From Antedon mediterranea (taxonomy: Eukaryota; Echinodermata; Crinoidea; Comatulida; Antedonidae), in the NCBI RefSeq assembly GCF_964355755.1, contig NC_092674.1, positions 10,669,001 to 10,733,000 on the forward strand: a stretch of DNA of 64,000 nt, given 5' to 3'. The position numbers were made by a program, and so were the translations under genes. Numbering within the stretch: the first letter of the stretch is position 1; each line of letters starts with the position of its first letter. Below, in pieces: positions 11,518 to 25,900 of this stretch. The notes below the pieces were generated by a model. That model was given only the letters and a program-made list of their open reading frames with translations, ran no database searches and was not told where the DNA came from.

Positions 11518-12522
11518 GGTATTTGTACTACAGGTATTATTAACAATCAAGTGATACAATTATGCTGGGTGAAAGATGAATGGGCTCACTCTGTTTTCCA
11601 CTTATACCTTTTTACGCTATATAAACTTTATATTTATAGCATCTGAAATATTTTATTATTAAATTTCACATGTATTACGAAACTTGTGAAATCTTGGTAA
11701 AAGTAGGTTTACTGTGATTGGTCAGTTGAATACTACAAAGACCCTTTGCTGGTGTGTTTTTCTAGACATTTTCCACAAACTTTATTCAAATATTTTTGGT
11801 TATGGTTACAAATGTTTACTATCTGCAAAGTTATGCAATGTGAAAATAATGATAATAAAAATGTTTACGCAAGAAAATTGTCACTGCCTTAAATTCTTTT
11901 TCCAATACACTTTTTATAGCTTCATTCAAATTGGAGTTATTTGGTTTATGTGGGAAAGAATAAAGATAGATGTGTACATTTATGGACTGTGTATAACAAA
12001 TTCACACTCTGAATAAATATCAATATGGAAATGTTAATGCTAAAATCGGCTATCCATAAACTGAGATGAAACATTTTTTTCATAAAAGACCAACATTTAT
12101 TTGAGGACTTTTAACATTTAAGTATTGTTTTTCCATAAGTATTTGTTAATGGAGTATTGTGAATTATGTTAGTTCTCAACCAACAAGCTGGCATTGTTTA
12201 CCACTCAAATAAAAAAAGTACAGATTTTTTTCTGTTGAAGACAAAGGTTATCCAAACGAACAAACCAAATGTCATTACTTTAAAATTCTTCTTTCTTGGT
12301 GTTATTTAATTTTATATACATATATATGTATAAAATATTGTGTACTGTATATATATAAATGCAGATGAGATATATGAACAAACATCAACTATATAGCTAG
12401 TTAGTAACCAATGTGATGTACAGTTGTAAATGGAAATGGTTACAGTACCAGATCATGAATAAAAATTAATATCAACAATTTCTTTGTTAGATGTGTTTTA
12501 TTGCATATGAACAGATTTCCTT

Positions 12523-13239
12523 GATTGTGACAAATGATGATGACAATTGGTGGTAAAAAGATATTGGTGACAAATGATTAGTGACAAGTAATTTGTGCCA
12601 AAAAGTTATTGGTGGTAAAAAATTATTGGTGACAAATGATTGGTAACAAGTGATTGTTGACAATTGGTGCCAAAAAGTTATTGGTGACAATTGGTGGTAA
12701 AAAGTTATTGGTGACAAATGATTGGTGACAAGTGATTGGTGACAAGTAATGTGTGCCAAAAAGTTATTGGTAATTGGTGGTAAAAAGTTATTGGTGACAA
12801 ATGATTGGTCACAAGTTATTGATGACAATTGATGCCAAAAAGTTATTGGTGACAAATGGTCACAATTGGTGACAAGTTATTAATGACAAATTATTGGTCA
12901 CAAGTGTGATTGGTGATAAATAATTGGTGGTAAAAAGTTATTGGTGACAAATGAGTGGTCACAAGTGATTGATGATAATTGATGCCAAAAAGTTATTGGT
13001 GACAAATGGTCACAATTGGTGACAAATGGTTACAATTGGTGACAAGTTATTAGTGACAAATTATTGGTCACAAGTGTGATTGGTGATAAATAATTGGTTG
13101 TAAAAAGTTATTGGTAACAAATGATTGGTGACAAATAATTGGTGGCAAGTGATTGGTGATGGGGGATAAATGATCATGCATGATAGTGACAAAGTGATAT
13201 TGGCGACAATTTTTTGTCAAATGTGATTGGGGACAAATT
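12523..13239. repeat. ATTGGTGACAA minisatellite
   Basis: About 0.7 kb of irregular tandem repeats built from 10-12-bp words (ATTGGTGACAA, ATTGGTCACAAGT, ATTGGTGGTAAAAAGTT, ATTGATGCCAAAAAGTT). They form a higher-order pattern of roughly 30-45 bp. Minus-strand frames with His/Gln/Ser/Pro repeats result from the array and are not genes. It lies between the GCNA and ubinuclein genes. Confidence 0.85.
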
Positions 13240-13824
13240 CTGACATACAATACAGATATTTCAATGACTTCATTTTGCCTGGAAGTGGATTGGTACCCAT
13301 ATCTTAAATTAATTTTTGAGGCAACATCCATGTAGACAGAGTGAAATGAAAAAAAAAATCCCTGCCTTATTTGCATGTTTTTATTCTAGGCAATTTTTGG
13401 TAGGATTACCCCTTGAATCACAAGTAGTTGGAATTTATTATTTTTCTGGATATTGTTGGATGACCTACTTTTGCAGATTAAATTAAAAAAAAACATTTGA
13501 TGATGTCTGATGATGTCCTGTCATGAATGAAGGTTACATATTATATTATAATACTATCAAGTATCATTAGAAACCGTATTAAAAAATCTTTTTTACAGAA
13601 AACTGTTTTAGTCTGAGACTGCTATAATGTTATGCTTATTCTTCGGGCTCTAAGTGTATTTTAGATTGATTTTATTTATATGTAAAGACCAATATAATAA
13701 TTGAATACATTTTTTTCGAAAATATGGAATATTATTATCTTTCTGTCACTTTTGAGATACTTCTATTCAATTTGTAACCATGGAAATTAAATTTCGCGCG
13801 AGTATATCCAGTCTGGCTGTATAA

Positions 13825-13866
13825 CGCATGCGCAGTCATGGTGTGACCGTGGATCATGGCGGCCGA
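13825..13866 (+). promoter_or_regulatory. Probable ubinuclein promoter: NRF1 site and YY1-like site
   Basis: CGCATGCGCA at 13825-13834 is a palindromic NRF1-type site. ATCATGGCGGCCG around 13853-13865 matches a YY1 core. Both lie 75-120 bp upstream of the ubinuclein start codon in a locally CpG-richer stretch with no TATA box. Paired NRF1 and YY1 sites near the start are common at broadly expressed animal genes. The transcription start is inferred to lie near 13850. Confidence 0.6.
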
Positions 13867-13941
13867 TTTTCAAAGTAGAGAAGGTTTGCAAAGTATTTTC
13901 ATCGTAAAGTAAATTTGTGGACAAGAATGTGATTTTCTACA

Positions 13942-16900
13942 ATGGCAGAAAGAAGACGAATTATACCACTTTCTGTTGGACCTTTAATTAAACAGGAAGA
14001 AGCAAAACCAGAGAAGCCTACACCACGTTTTACACTGTCATTAGCCGAGTCAAACGAGCGAGAATGCCCCGAATTCTGTTTCTCAGAGCTTATGAAAAAT
14101 GCCCTGGTAAGTTAATTCTATGGCGAAATTATTGTTGAAAATAGCTTCTGTATTTCATTATAAATTGTTCTCCAACTTCATTAACTTTTACACTAAATCC
14201 ACCTAAGATTTTTTCTTAAAATTGTATTGGAATCTGAAAGTTCATACACCGGTGTGGGCGACCAAAATTTAGACAAAAATCTTTGCCTATATTTTCCTTC
14301 GACTTTTCTATCCTTTGTTAGGTATATATTATAGCGTGGCAAACCTATTTAAACTGCAGGAAGACGATTTGACTTGATTTGGACGCCATCTTTTTCTTTT
14401 TCGTCGATTCTACCTTGTCGGATTCATTAGAAAAAGAGCGATGTTATTAGAAAAATATGAATGGTGTTGCCTGATTATTAGTGAGTGTGCGTGTGTGAGA
14501 AATACGTTCTTTTATTTAGGATGTTGATAAATGGAAAAAGGTAGAGAAAGTAGTGAACGGATTTCGGTCTAAATTTCGCAGTTGAATGAGGGGTCATTTT
14601 GATGAACGTTTAGTGCTTGTTGTATGCATGTATTATACGAGTAATTAACTTATGTTGAAGCTTTTTGCGTGCGGGGTCAAGGGTGTGTTGAGCTTCGTTG
14701 CATTATGCTGTTTGTGAGCTTAGAGTGCGGTGTGTGTGTAGGCTAAGTAAGACAGGAGAGGCGCTGGTGGAAACTTTTTTAATGCATTTTTATTTATTTA
14801 ATTATGTTGCGCATCTGATGTTAATGTTTTCATTCATTTGACATAATAAAAAGGTTAGGCTAATCCTAATACTTATTAATATTATTATTAGTATTGTATT
14901 TTTGATACTGTATTTTTCATATTAAATATGTGTTTGATGATTTGTAAGGAACAAATAATATAAAATTATAATAAAAGCATAATTATAAAAAATAATAAAA
15001 AAATTGGTTTTTTTTTGCATTAAAAAAACATTTATTATTTCGGATCTTGCTTATTAATATTACATGTTGTTTTTTTAATTTATGTTTCAAATAAAAATTT
15101 TTCAATATAATATTTAGGCCTATATTAAAATAATGTATTAAATTTTGTTATCTATTTATTTTTAATATTACTAAGATTAAGAAAAAAATATTCGGAGTAG
15201 AATAGTTTAGGCCTACATGTATTATTAATTTTAGAATTAATCCGTCTTTTAATTTTACCTATTGTTATTAAAAATGATTGACATATATTTTTACATTTCT
15301 TTGTTTAAACGATAAATTTATTAATCTGCATTTATTGAAATAAATTGCAATTTCTCATACAAATTAATAATTGACAAAATGAATTTAAATCCAACTCGTA
15401 GTTATTAAAATAATGAGATGAATGTTAGTCTCTTTGTAAATATAATATTTTGTAGTCAACTATGTTAAATAACAACATCCTTTGTGACACTCCTATTAAA
15501 GGGACACGCCTATTAAGTGAATACCCTTATTTAAGATGATACCTCCATTAAGGGGACATCCCTATTTTTTATTAAGGGGACATCCCTATTTTTTATTAAG
15601 GGGACATCCCTATTAAGGATACACCCCTATTAGGGGACACCACTATTATTTATTAAGAGGGCCATCCCTATTATTATGGGGACATCCCTTTAAAAGGGAC
15701 ACGCCTATTAAGGGAACACCCCTATTAAGACACCTCCATTAAGGGGACACCCATATTATTTATTAAGGAGAAATCCCTATTAAGGAGACACCCTTATTAA
15801 AGGGACATCCCTATAATTTATTAAGGGGACATCCCTATTATTTATTAAGAGGACATCCCTATTATTAAGGAGACACCACCTCTATTAAGGAGACCTCCCA
15901 ATTAAGGAAACATCCCTATTAAGGGGACACACCTATTAAGGAGACACCTCCATTAAGGAGACATCCCTATTATTTATTAGTGGACATCCCTATTATTTAT
16001 TAGTGGACATCCCTATTAAGGAGACACCTCTATTAAGAGGACACCCCTATTAAGGAGATGCCCGTATTAAAAGGACACTCCTATTAAGGGAACACCCCTA
16101 TTAAGGGGACACCAATATTATTATTTAAGAGGAAATCCCAATTAAGGAGACATCCCTATTAAGGAGACACCTCCATTAAGGGGACATCCCTATTATTTAT
16201 TAAGGGGAAATCCCTATTAAGGGGACATCGCTATTAAGTAGACACCTCTATTAAGAAGCCACTCCTGTTAAAAGGACACGCATATTAAGGAGACACCTCC
16301 ATTAAGGGGAGATCCCTATTAAGGGATGCCTCTATTAAGGGGACACCCCTTTTAAGGAGACATCCCTATTATTTATTAAGATGACACCCCTATTAAGGAG
16401 ACATCCCTATTATTTATTAAGGGGACATTCACCTCTATTAGGGGGACACTCCTATTAAGGGGACATCCCTATTTAGGGAAAATCCCTATATTAAAGAGAT
16501 ATTCCTATTAAGGAGACATTCCTATTAAGGAGACACCTCTATTTATTAGGGAGACACTCCTATTAAGGGGACACTTTGTTGCATCTCTAAAATGTACTCT
16601 TAATAGGGGCTTGTTCTACTGTACAAGAGTGGAAACAAAGAATTGCTTTGGAGTTAATACCAAATAATTTAGTGTTTGAAATATTAATAATAAAATACAG
16701 TATATGTAAAAGAATATTTATTATTTTCCATAGGGACATGAAGACGAATCCGACAAAAAGTTCAATGAACTCGAGGAAGATGACCTCACTGGAATGGCGG
16801 CCTTGGCAAAGAAATTTGAACAGAAATACGTATGTTGACTTTCGTAGAATTTTTGACTCGCAAATAGAAAATAGTTTTTAAGTTCATTTTGTAATAAATC

Positions 16901-19900
16901 ATTTCATCTTTGCTTTGTGAGCCAATCTAAATTTTAACTCAATAATCGCTACCTACTGTACAGTAACTGTTTAAGAAATATCGTAGACATTTGTATATTG
17001 CACCCTCTACAGTTTGACATTTTGAGTTTAGTAGGTGCCATTTTGTCATGGAAATAACAATTTTCAACAGCTCCCTCTATTTTCATGGCATACAGTCCAA
17101 AAATAATATAGCTTTCTTCAGGCATGGACTGTGCATGGAAATTTTTATTGGTAAAGTGACTCAAGCCTTGTTAAAAATGTTGTTAATAAATAAAATGATA
17201 CATTTTGGATGCACAGTTGACCATTAGACACTGTTTATTTTACAGTACATTCAAACATTTTCCTGCCTTTGCCCTAATAAATCAATATTTCTTACAAAAA
17301 AAGCTGCTAAACTCGTTGACATTTTAAATTAGGTATTGTTCTTCCTTCATTAAATTATGCTTTTAATTTTATTGATATTCTCTTTAATTAATATTCTATT
17401 AGGTATCCCAATGAAAAAATTCAAATTAATTGTTTTACTTTTTCTTTCAGTTAACTATAAAGAACTTAGCATTAGCATTTTGCAATTTAAATGATTGAAA
17501 TCCGATTACCCGTTCTAAAGTTATGGTTATTTAAAGTGGTAAAAAAATATACGATTTTTTGCCTAAAAATGGTGTTTTTTGCAGTTGAAATTGGAAGCAT
17601 TTTTAAAAGGTTATAACTTTTACAATAATTAGTTAAAAGTTTTGAATTTTGTTAAACCTATAGATACCACAGAGTTGTACAACTCTATTTTTTTTGGAGC
17701 CTCAACGAAACCTATTTTTTAAATTATTGGTCCGCAAAGTGGTAGGAAAGCATTTAGCGCCCATTTTTGCTGGAATTCCCTAAAAAATGAAAAAACTGCA
17801 ATTTTTCAATGATCTGTAACTTTTGAACTACTGTACTAATTCATTTAATTTTTTTTGTACTTGTTAGAATGTAGTGTATATTTCATTAATAAATATATTT
17901 TAGATGTGTATATGAAAAAAAAATTTTTTCAGTGGGAAAGCCACTTCGCGTTTTGACCGTTAAATCGTGTAAAATCGACTTACTTCCGCATTGACGATTT
18001 TGAAGCGCCACCTATCGTTGAAAACTGAAACCACGATTTTTCGTCGCCTAGCAAATAAGTGCTGTTTTATTTTAAGCTCTCATGAATATTTAAGAACCGC
18101 CCAACATTACCTATTATGTTAAAAGCATTTCCTAATAAGTATAATTGAATAACCAATCGGTTTCCTTCAAAGAAACCGAAGCTAATACAATACATTCGGC
18201 GACTGAAGTCGGGACTCGTGAAATTGATAAATGTGGTACGATTTGACTTCTGTTTTGTTGTCCATTTTCTGAATAGTCGGAGGTGCATCCCAACAAATTA
18301 AAAAAATTGTAATCAATTGTTTTATCAAGAATAATATTAGTTTAATCGAGTATGATATATTTCTATCCTGTTCAAAATTTGTTGGTGTATTCTCAGGCCT
18401 CGAAAGGTAGGTACATTTTCTAGCTGTGAGCGTGGTTTCGGCAACGCGAGACACGTGTGTCAGTATAGGCGATAGCGAGACGTGTGTTGTACTGTGTTGA
18501 TGCTGATCCGATAGTCGTTAAGCCATGGTTGTACTGATTACGAGTATCATTGGTCCTGGCCGGCCTGCCTAGCCTGGTGATCTGATCCCCCCCAAAAAAT
18601 ACTTTTTTTCAATCAGTATTAATATTATTATTTTATTTTTCATTTATTATTTTGATTTATTAGGCTCAATAGATGTCTAGCTAAGCTACTAGTAGGCCTA
18701 GATTATATTAATAATAATAGTAAATACTGTAATTTAATTAATAAAATACAGCTTCCATCCATTTGCCTTACTTTTATGTCATCATATACTGTAATATTAT
18801 AATTACTGTATATATACAACCAGACATTAACATTTTTTTTAAATAATTATTTATAATTTTTTCTGACACTTTCAGGAATCGTTGATGATGCAGAGTTCTT
18901 TGTCTTTGTGACTTCAAACTGAGAGTGAAGTGGATAAAAAGATGACACCGGTACCTACCGACATTGTCATACCCAAACTATAATTTAATTATTTAAAACA
19001 AAATGTTGAATTACAAATATATATATGTATGTTGCAGAGGATTTAGATGAATTACAATACAAATATTAATGTTGAATGCAAACCTACTACACTATACTCT
19101 GTAAATTATGTTATTGTCATGTGGTAGACCTTAAAAATTGAATATTTATTGTATGTTAGGCCTATTTTATATTTTATTAATATTAATACTGTATTAGTTT
19201 AATATTACTATTAATTTATATTATACAGTACTAGCCTAGTTTGTACATGTTTTTACCCAAAGAAAATGAATAAATAATTTGTTATTCAATCTAATTGCTT
19301 GTTTGTTCATCAATAACAAAACAATTGTAAGCAAGTATATAACAGTTCTTGTTAGCTGCTTATTTCAGGTCATATTATTAATATTAGCTAGGCCCGACGC
19401 GCCCGATCACAACGTCACTAAAGTGAATTTCCGCCCCTGGAACAATCGCTCGCTAATAGGGCTCGGCCTCGGACTCGTATAAAAGCTATTATAATAGTTA
19501 TGATAAATATTCCTCAACTAAAATGTATACTGTGATAAATAAACAAGTAATAATATACGTTGTATTGGAATGTATTTATTTATATGAATTCTTATACGCT
19601 GACAATTATAAACATCGCGTATATCGTTCGCTATAAATAAATTCATAAACACGATGACGATGTGTTTACAAAATGGCGGTTTCGCTAGTTTTCTATGGAA
19701 CAAATAGTGGTACCTTTAGTTTGAATAGTCGGAGATGCATCCCAACCACCGAATTTTGTATCTTAATATCGTATTCTGTAGATTACTAATTTTTCTAACA
19801 GGAATTTTAAATTCAGGACTGTTCAATTTTTCTAAATATTTTATTTTAATGATTTTCTAGGGTACAATTTCGGAAAAAAGACATTGGTTGATTTTGCCGT

Positions 19901-22900
19901 TAAATTACAGATTATCGTTTTGTTCAAATACATTTAATTTTACATGACAATATATTAAAACCATTTATGAATTTATTTCATTAACAACATTTTTCCGATA
20001 ACCAACTAAATTTAAAAATATTGTGTTTTTCCAACACCCTAAAATTTAGCAATTTTGAACTAAATTAGAAAAGTAGGGCGCCCTCTCCGAGTCGAAATTT
20101 GACACGATTTGTCGACTGGCTGTCCCACTGTTTTTTAATGGTGAAATTTAAAATTATAAAAAAAAAAATGAAAAAGTATGTTAAAAACGGTGTGTACTGT
20201 TTCCTTTCTTTTACACTAATTTTCGGTAAGTATAATTATTAGAATATTTTAATATACTTTATATTTATAATTTCAATCATAAATACTATTATATATAACT
20301 TTTGAATACGTAAAACAAGATTTTAGGCCCGTATGATTATGACACCAAATCTAAGCCGGGCTGCTAAGTAAGATATGCTCTTTTAAGGCAAACGCACAAT
20401 ATGGGTCAAAATAAACTCATTTAAAATAATCAATGTTAATTAAAACAATTAATTGTTTACCTGAATAGTATATATAACATTATAAAAATTGTTTTCTTTT
20501 CGTATTATTACGTTATTAAATTGAAATACGGAGCTAAAGTTTAGGCCAAGTCACGGCTTACTCGCGATCAGTAGTCGCTCCCGTTTAAAGTATTTCGGTC
20601 GCAGTTAATGACTTTCGACCGCCGTATACAGAGTCAAATGTAACGTTGGTAAATTAGCTTAATAAATGTCTTCGGTACATTTTAACCTAACGCATTTGCA
20701 TTGTATACTTGCATAATAAATCTTCCGCACATTACATCAATTTTAAGTTGTTAAATTAATGTGTAAAACCAGATATTCTACGACGGAAAAGGACATGTCA
20801 ATCTCCGACATCGCTGCTGTCACACATCTCGCGTCGAGCCGGTCGAACTCGAGCGAGGAAAACTAAACAACGTGTTCAAAATATGGAACGTACCATTCGC
20901 TGATAGGGTGCATTAATGTATTTAACGGAAAACGCCACAACAAACACGCGCGTATTTTAGAGTACAATATTTTACTCACTACAATATTCACCGGATTATA
21001 ATGGTTGGATCTTTAAAATTTTGAACGGGATTTACGCCTCATGCACCATTTTAAAATGTAGTTCGCACAATTACCATGCACAATACGTTTGTAAACTATG
21101 TTTTATCGATTTCAATGTAGATTTAGCTATAATTTAATACCAAAATCCATAATATTTTTCCATAAACGGTGAATCAAAATTGGATTTTTGTCACAAAAAT
21201 TGACTTTTCGTTACGAAAAACCTATTTATAGAAGACGATTTTCGTATCAAATTAAAGCTTATTTAAAGCCTGATAACACACAACAAAAATTAATCCGCTA
21301 GCTCCAATGGTAATCGTGCGATCGTGTTTTGAAAACTGATGGGGATTTTCCGATGAGGTTTTCAACGCGCGGAAATCGGCTCGACTGGATTTTAGAACCG
21401 TTTTAAAATCGCATTTTCTCGGCAACTAATTCATTAATTTTAATTATAAACACACTTATACATAGATTAAAACAAGTACTTTCAAACAATATAAATTTTG
21501 TAAGTATTAATTAAGATTGAATACGATTTATTTAACATCAAAGTCATACTACTTTTTCGAATTTCGTCAATATTTCAAAAGTGATACCCCTCTGTGCGCT
21601 TTCATTGGGATACCTAATTCTATTTAATAAATGAAGAAACAGTGATTTATAATCTATCATTTAAGTTAGACATTTTGTGTACGTAAGATAGCCTGAGAAA
21701 TGCTCTATTATTTGGTTAAGTCGTTAGTTTGTGTGTATGGGCCGAAGAGCCTAATCATCAGATGTTTTTATAGACTCTCTTCTCCCAGACATGGTTTGGG
21801 GTGTGTACCAAGTCCGAGTTTACAAATTCCTTTTTTTCAGCCTTCGTAATTAGTAGCTTACGCGTTGATACTGTTTGTAATGATTCCATCTTTTGGACTA
21901 TACTGCCTAAAGGCGCGGTGGCGTAAAAGATAATTCAGTAAAATGGTTTCTCTGATGTTTCCTATTTTGGAATTGGCTATAGAAACAACAAGATTAGTAT
22001 ATCAATAAAAGCAAATAGAAAAATGCCGTTACACTGTTGATAAATTTTAAGATTTTCCTGTAGTCAACTTCTTCAGATCATAGGATTATTAATATCTGTC
22101 AAGTATTAACAAAGGTCATTGAGACAGGAAATCATTACAATATCCCGAATGCTCTACCAAATTCCCATACCTCTTGCCCATTCTAAATGCACTCATTATG
22201 TCATGCCTCAGTATTTACAGCAAAAAGAATTCTAAAATATATTTTTATTTACTGTAATAATTAGCTCATGACTCCTAGCCTTTGGGTCAAGTTGTTAGAA
22301 TTTAGAATTTCATTTTCATTTCATTTATTTGTTCGACATCATGTCCTGGGACCCCCAAAGCAATAGAGTTACACACCATAACATGAAATGTCTGGGCCCC
22401 CATTCATTTGATTTTAGTGATATTTAGGCCTACCGTATGTACAATAAATACTGTTTGTAAAAGCTCACCTCACAGTGTTGTTTCAATGTACTGTACAGTA
22501 AAGTAAGTGTAATAAAGACAATTCCTAAAGTAAGATTATAAAATGCAACAAAGTTTGACCAAGACATTTAAACAGAAACCAAAAGCAGAAACTTACAACA
22601 TCACCACTCACCAGAGACAAGTCTGTTGATTGTCATTAAAAATGAATGTATGTATTAATTACATTACATGCAAACCATACTGATCTTTAGTTGGAAGGAA
22701 TAGATAATTAGTTAGAGCTTTCTTTAGCTGGAGGGGTCTTTATAGAGAAATCTGTAGTTGAACAGGGTCTTTGGGTGGTCAAATCTTTAGTTGGAAAGAT
22801 ATTTAATTGAAGAGGTCTTAATTTGGAAAGGTTTTTAGAGGGAGGTCTCTTCTAGATCGATAGATCTTTAGTTGGAGTGGATTGAGGGTCCCTTGGTTAG

Positions 22901-25900
22901 AAGGCCTTGGAAGAGGGTGTATTGGAAAAGCATCATTCAAGAAAATGTGTGGTAAATTTAATAGCAATGTGTAGTGATCTTCATGAAGTCCTATAATACC
23001 TGTGATTATGCTTTAATGATTAGAGAGGTCTTAATTTCTTAAATTAAATGTCTATCAAACACTGTACAATTTTGTTTGTTTTCTACAGGGACCTCAAAAG
23101 GCTAAGAAAAAGAGACAACAAATTGAGGACATAATTGATGTTGGGCTTGGCTATGATGAGAATGATCCATTTGTTGATAATTCAGAATGTGTAAGTGATG
23201 TGATGATTAAATTTGTTGATTTTAATTTCGTATTGTAATATTTAATGTATTTAATACAAAGTATTATTAGAAAGCTCTGCCTACACTATCAAACTAGTTT
23301 GACAAAAAAAAAGTCTGATGTGCCTAAATATGGTAGTGATATGACATCATCGAATCTATATATGAGCACATCACATTTTGTTGTCACATAAAGTTTGATA
23401 GTGTAGACAGAGTTTAGAATGGAAAAGAGAGCCTAAAAGTGCAATGCTTCTTTGAAGTTTCAATAACATAAAGTTATATTTAATAATTGCTCAATACAAA
23501 ACATATTTGAAACACGCACGAATGTGCGATACTCGGGGTACAGCAAAAGAAGCTGTAATGACGTCATAAGACGGGATGTAACGTCACATACACATCAATA
23601 ACCTCACTACCAAATACGGCTATATTTCGAAGAGTTACGTCACATAACCGGAAATTGCATAATTACATTAAATTGTGAAATCTCAAAGTAATTTTTTTGC
23701 TATTTCTTGGAGCAAAAGTGACGTCACAATATCATAAATAGGTTTTACTGTATATATTCTTATTCTCCAAGTCAAACCTTTAAAATGACACCAAACACGG
23801 CTATACGACGAAAATCGTTTTGCACTAAGGTACCATCTACGAGATGTCATACTGTATGGCTGCATCCGGTTTGAAATTAAAAAATCCGGCTCTATAGCTT
23901 TGAGGACATGTCCCTGTAGTATAGCAATGCCAAATCCCAGCTCAATCAGAGTAAAAATAGCTTATACTTGAGTCAAATATGTTATGTTATTGGGCCTTTT
24001 TAGCTCGCGATCAGTTAAACATGTGAATGATACTACAATATTATCTACATATGGCAATACAAATAAAAGGTGTTTTAAAAGACTAACTACTTACTAATAC
24101 AGGGATCAAAACTAGGAATGAATGATTTACATAATTAGCAATTTGCTACTATTTATTTGTTTGCAGTATGATGAACTGGTTCCATCGATGCTGGATACAC
24201 AGCTGGGCGGGTTCTACATTAACTCTGGCCAGCTGAATTTTAAGGAGATTGATGCTTCTTCGACAGACAGTGATTTCCAAGTACACAGGAAACGTAAAAA
24301 GAACAAGAATGGCAAGGTAACATTCAATCGGCAGTGGTTTACTTGATTGCTATACAAGTTTTTGGGAACCCTCATGAATTATTCATATTCCTGTTTAAAT
24401 GTTCTCAACATGTATGAATACCCTACCATGTCAATATCTCATCACTAGTGCAAAAAAACAAAATATTTTAGAACCACTATTAAGGAGAAACCTTCCAACA
24501 AAGTGTCTCCTGACCCAAATGAACAACCCCCCCCCCCCCCAGCCCTAAAAAGGGCCACAAGAAGTGGAAGCATATAGGAACATAATATGATGATGATCAG
24601 CATAATTTTCCCTCTTTAATAAATAGGTCCTGACCTAGTGCCAGGGTTGTACAGTAAACTCATGATTCTTTTAACTCTATTTCCTCAGCCTCAAATGAAA
24701 ATAAGTCTATAAGCATGGTAAATTAGTAGTTTATCCATCCCAAAGTTATTTTAATAATAGAGTTCATAAAAAAATTTGAAATAAAACAAATTACTGAATG
24801 TCATTGAAATATTGTTTTCTTTTTTGATTATAGAAGAAACGTTCAAATTCTTCAGAAAGTCATCATAAGAGAGAGAAAAAGAAACACAAAGTATCATCCT
24901 TGACTGACAAACCAAAGAAGAGAGGCAGGAAACATAGCGGGTAAGAGGATAGCTGTTGACCGTACTATTCAATGAGACAAATTGAATAGAACAGTCCGGT
25001 TTTAAAGTAATACAAAATATTTATGTTTGTATGATGTAGTATGTTTAAGCGGATATTAGCCCTTGATGGCATTTGCAGCAATAAAGAAATTGAATTGAAT
25101 TGAATTGAAATTTGATTAATAACATACCTACTTGTATTCTAGAGTAAACTTAGATTCACTTTATTGGTTGCATTTTGAATCAAATGTTAAATGCTATGCC
25201 ATGCAAATATTTGCATTCGTTTGGCTGCAGGGTAGAGCAGTTATAGAAGGCGCACACTACACGTCGGATTTCATTCATTGCATTATTCGCCTGCCTACTG
25301 TGCTAAACAATTTTGAAATATTTACAAAATGCTGGTTGTGATAGTTCCTTCAAGCATTGAAAAAGGAAAAAACAAGGCCATATACTTGGCTGCAGTTTCG
25401 TCTTCAAATTTGAGTTAGTGTTTACCAACCGACCGAACATCCACCCAACCAATTGACATAGTGTGCTGTAGAGTTGCGTTGCACGCAACTAATAATGCAC
25501 TGTACAAAAATCAACTAATAAAATAAACTTATAATGAAATAAAAATGTTTGTTTTAAACAAACTAACACTACAAAAATAAATAACTATTTGGTTGGTTTT
25601 CATTATTCATTAAAGGTAACGGTAAATATTATATTTGTCCTCAAGCTTAACTGGAAACTGAGGAGATTCGGATTAGGCCCTCTACGCACCCACGGCAGCC
25701 AGCAGCGCCTACCAGATCAGCACACCAGGAGACGATCCCCTACTCTTTTCGAATAGTGTACCAAGTTCATTAACATGCACTGTTAAGTACACTGGACCAA
25801 CGGCTTTACATCCCATCCAAAGGACGAGGCAATGAGAGATAAAGCATCTTGCCTAAGGATGCAATTAGTATGGTACAGATAACCTCGAACCCATGCCTAT

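Noticed and set aside
12487-13376. Minus-strand frames of 122 and 102 codons rich in His, Gln, Ser and Pro
   Set aside because: They translate the ATTGGTGACAA minisatellite and have no splice or domain support.
18067-18454. Minus-strand frames of 73 and 90 codons in the 4.2-kb element
   Set aside because: Overlapping, without recognised transposase motifs; most likely chance frames.
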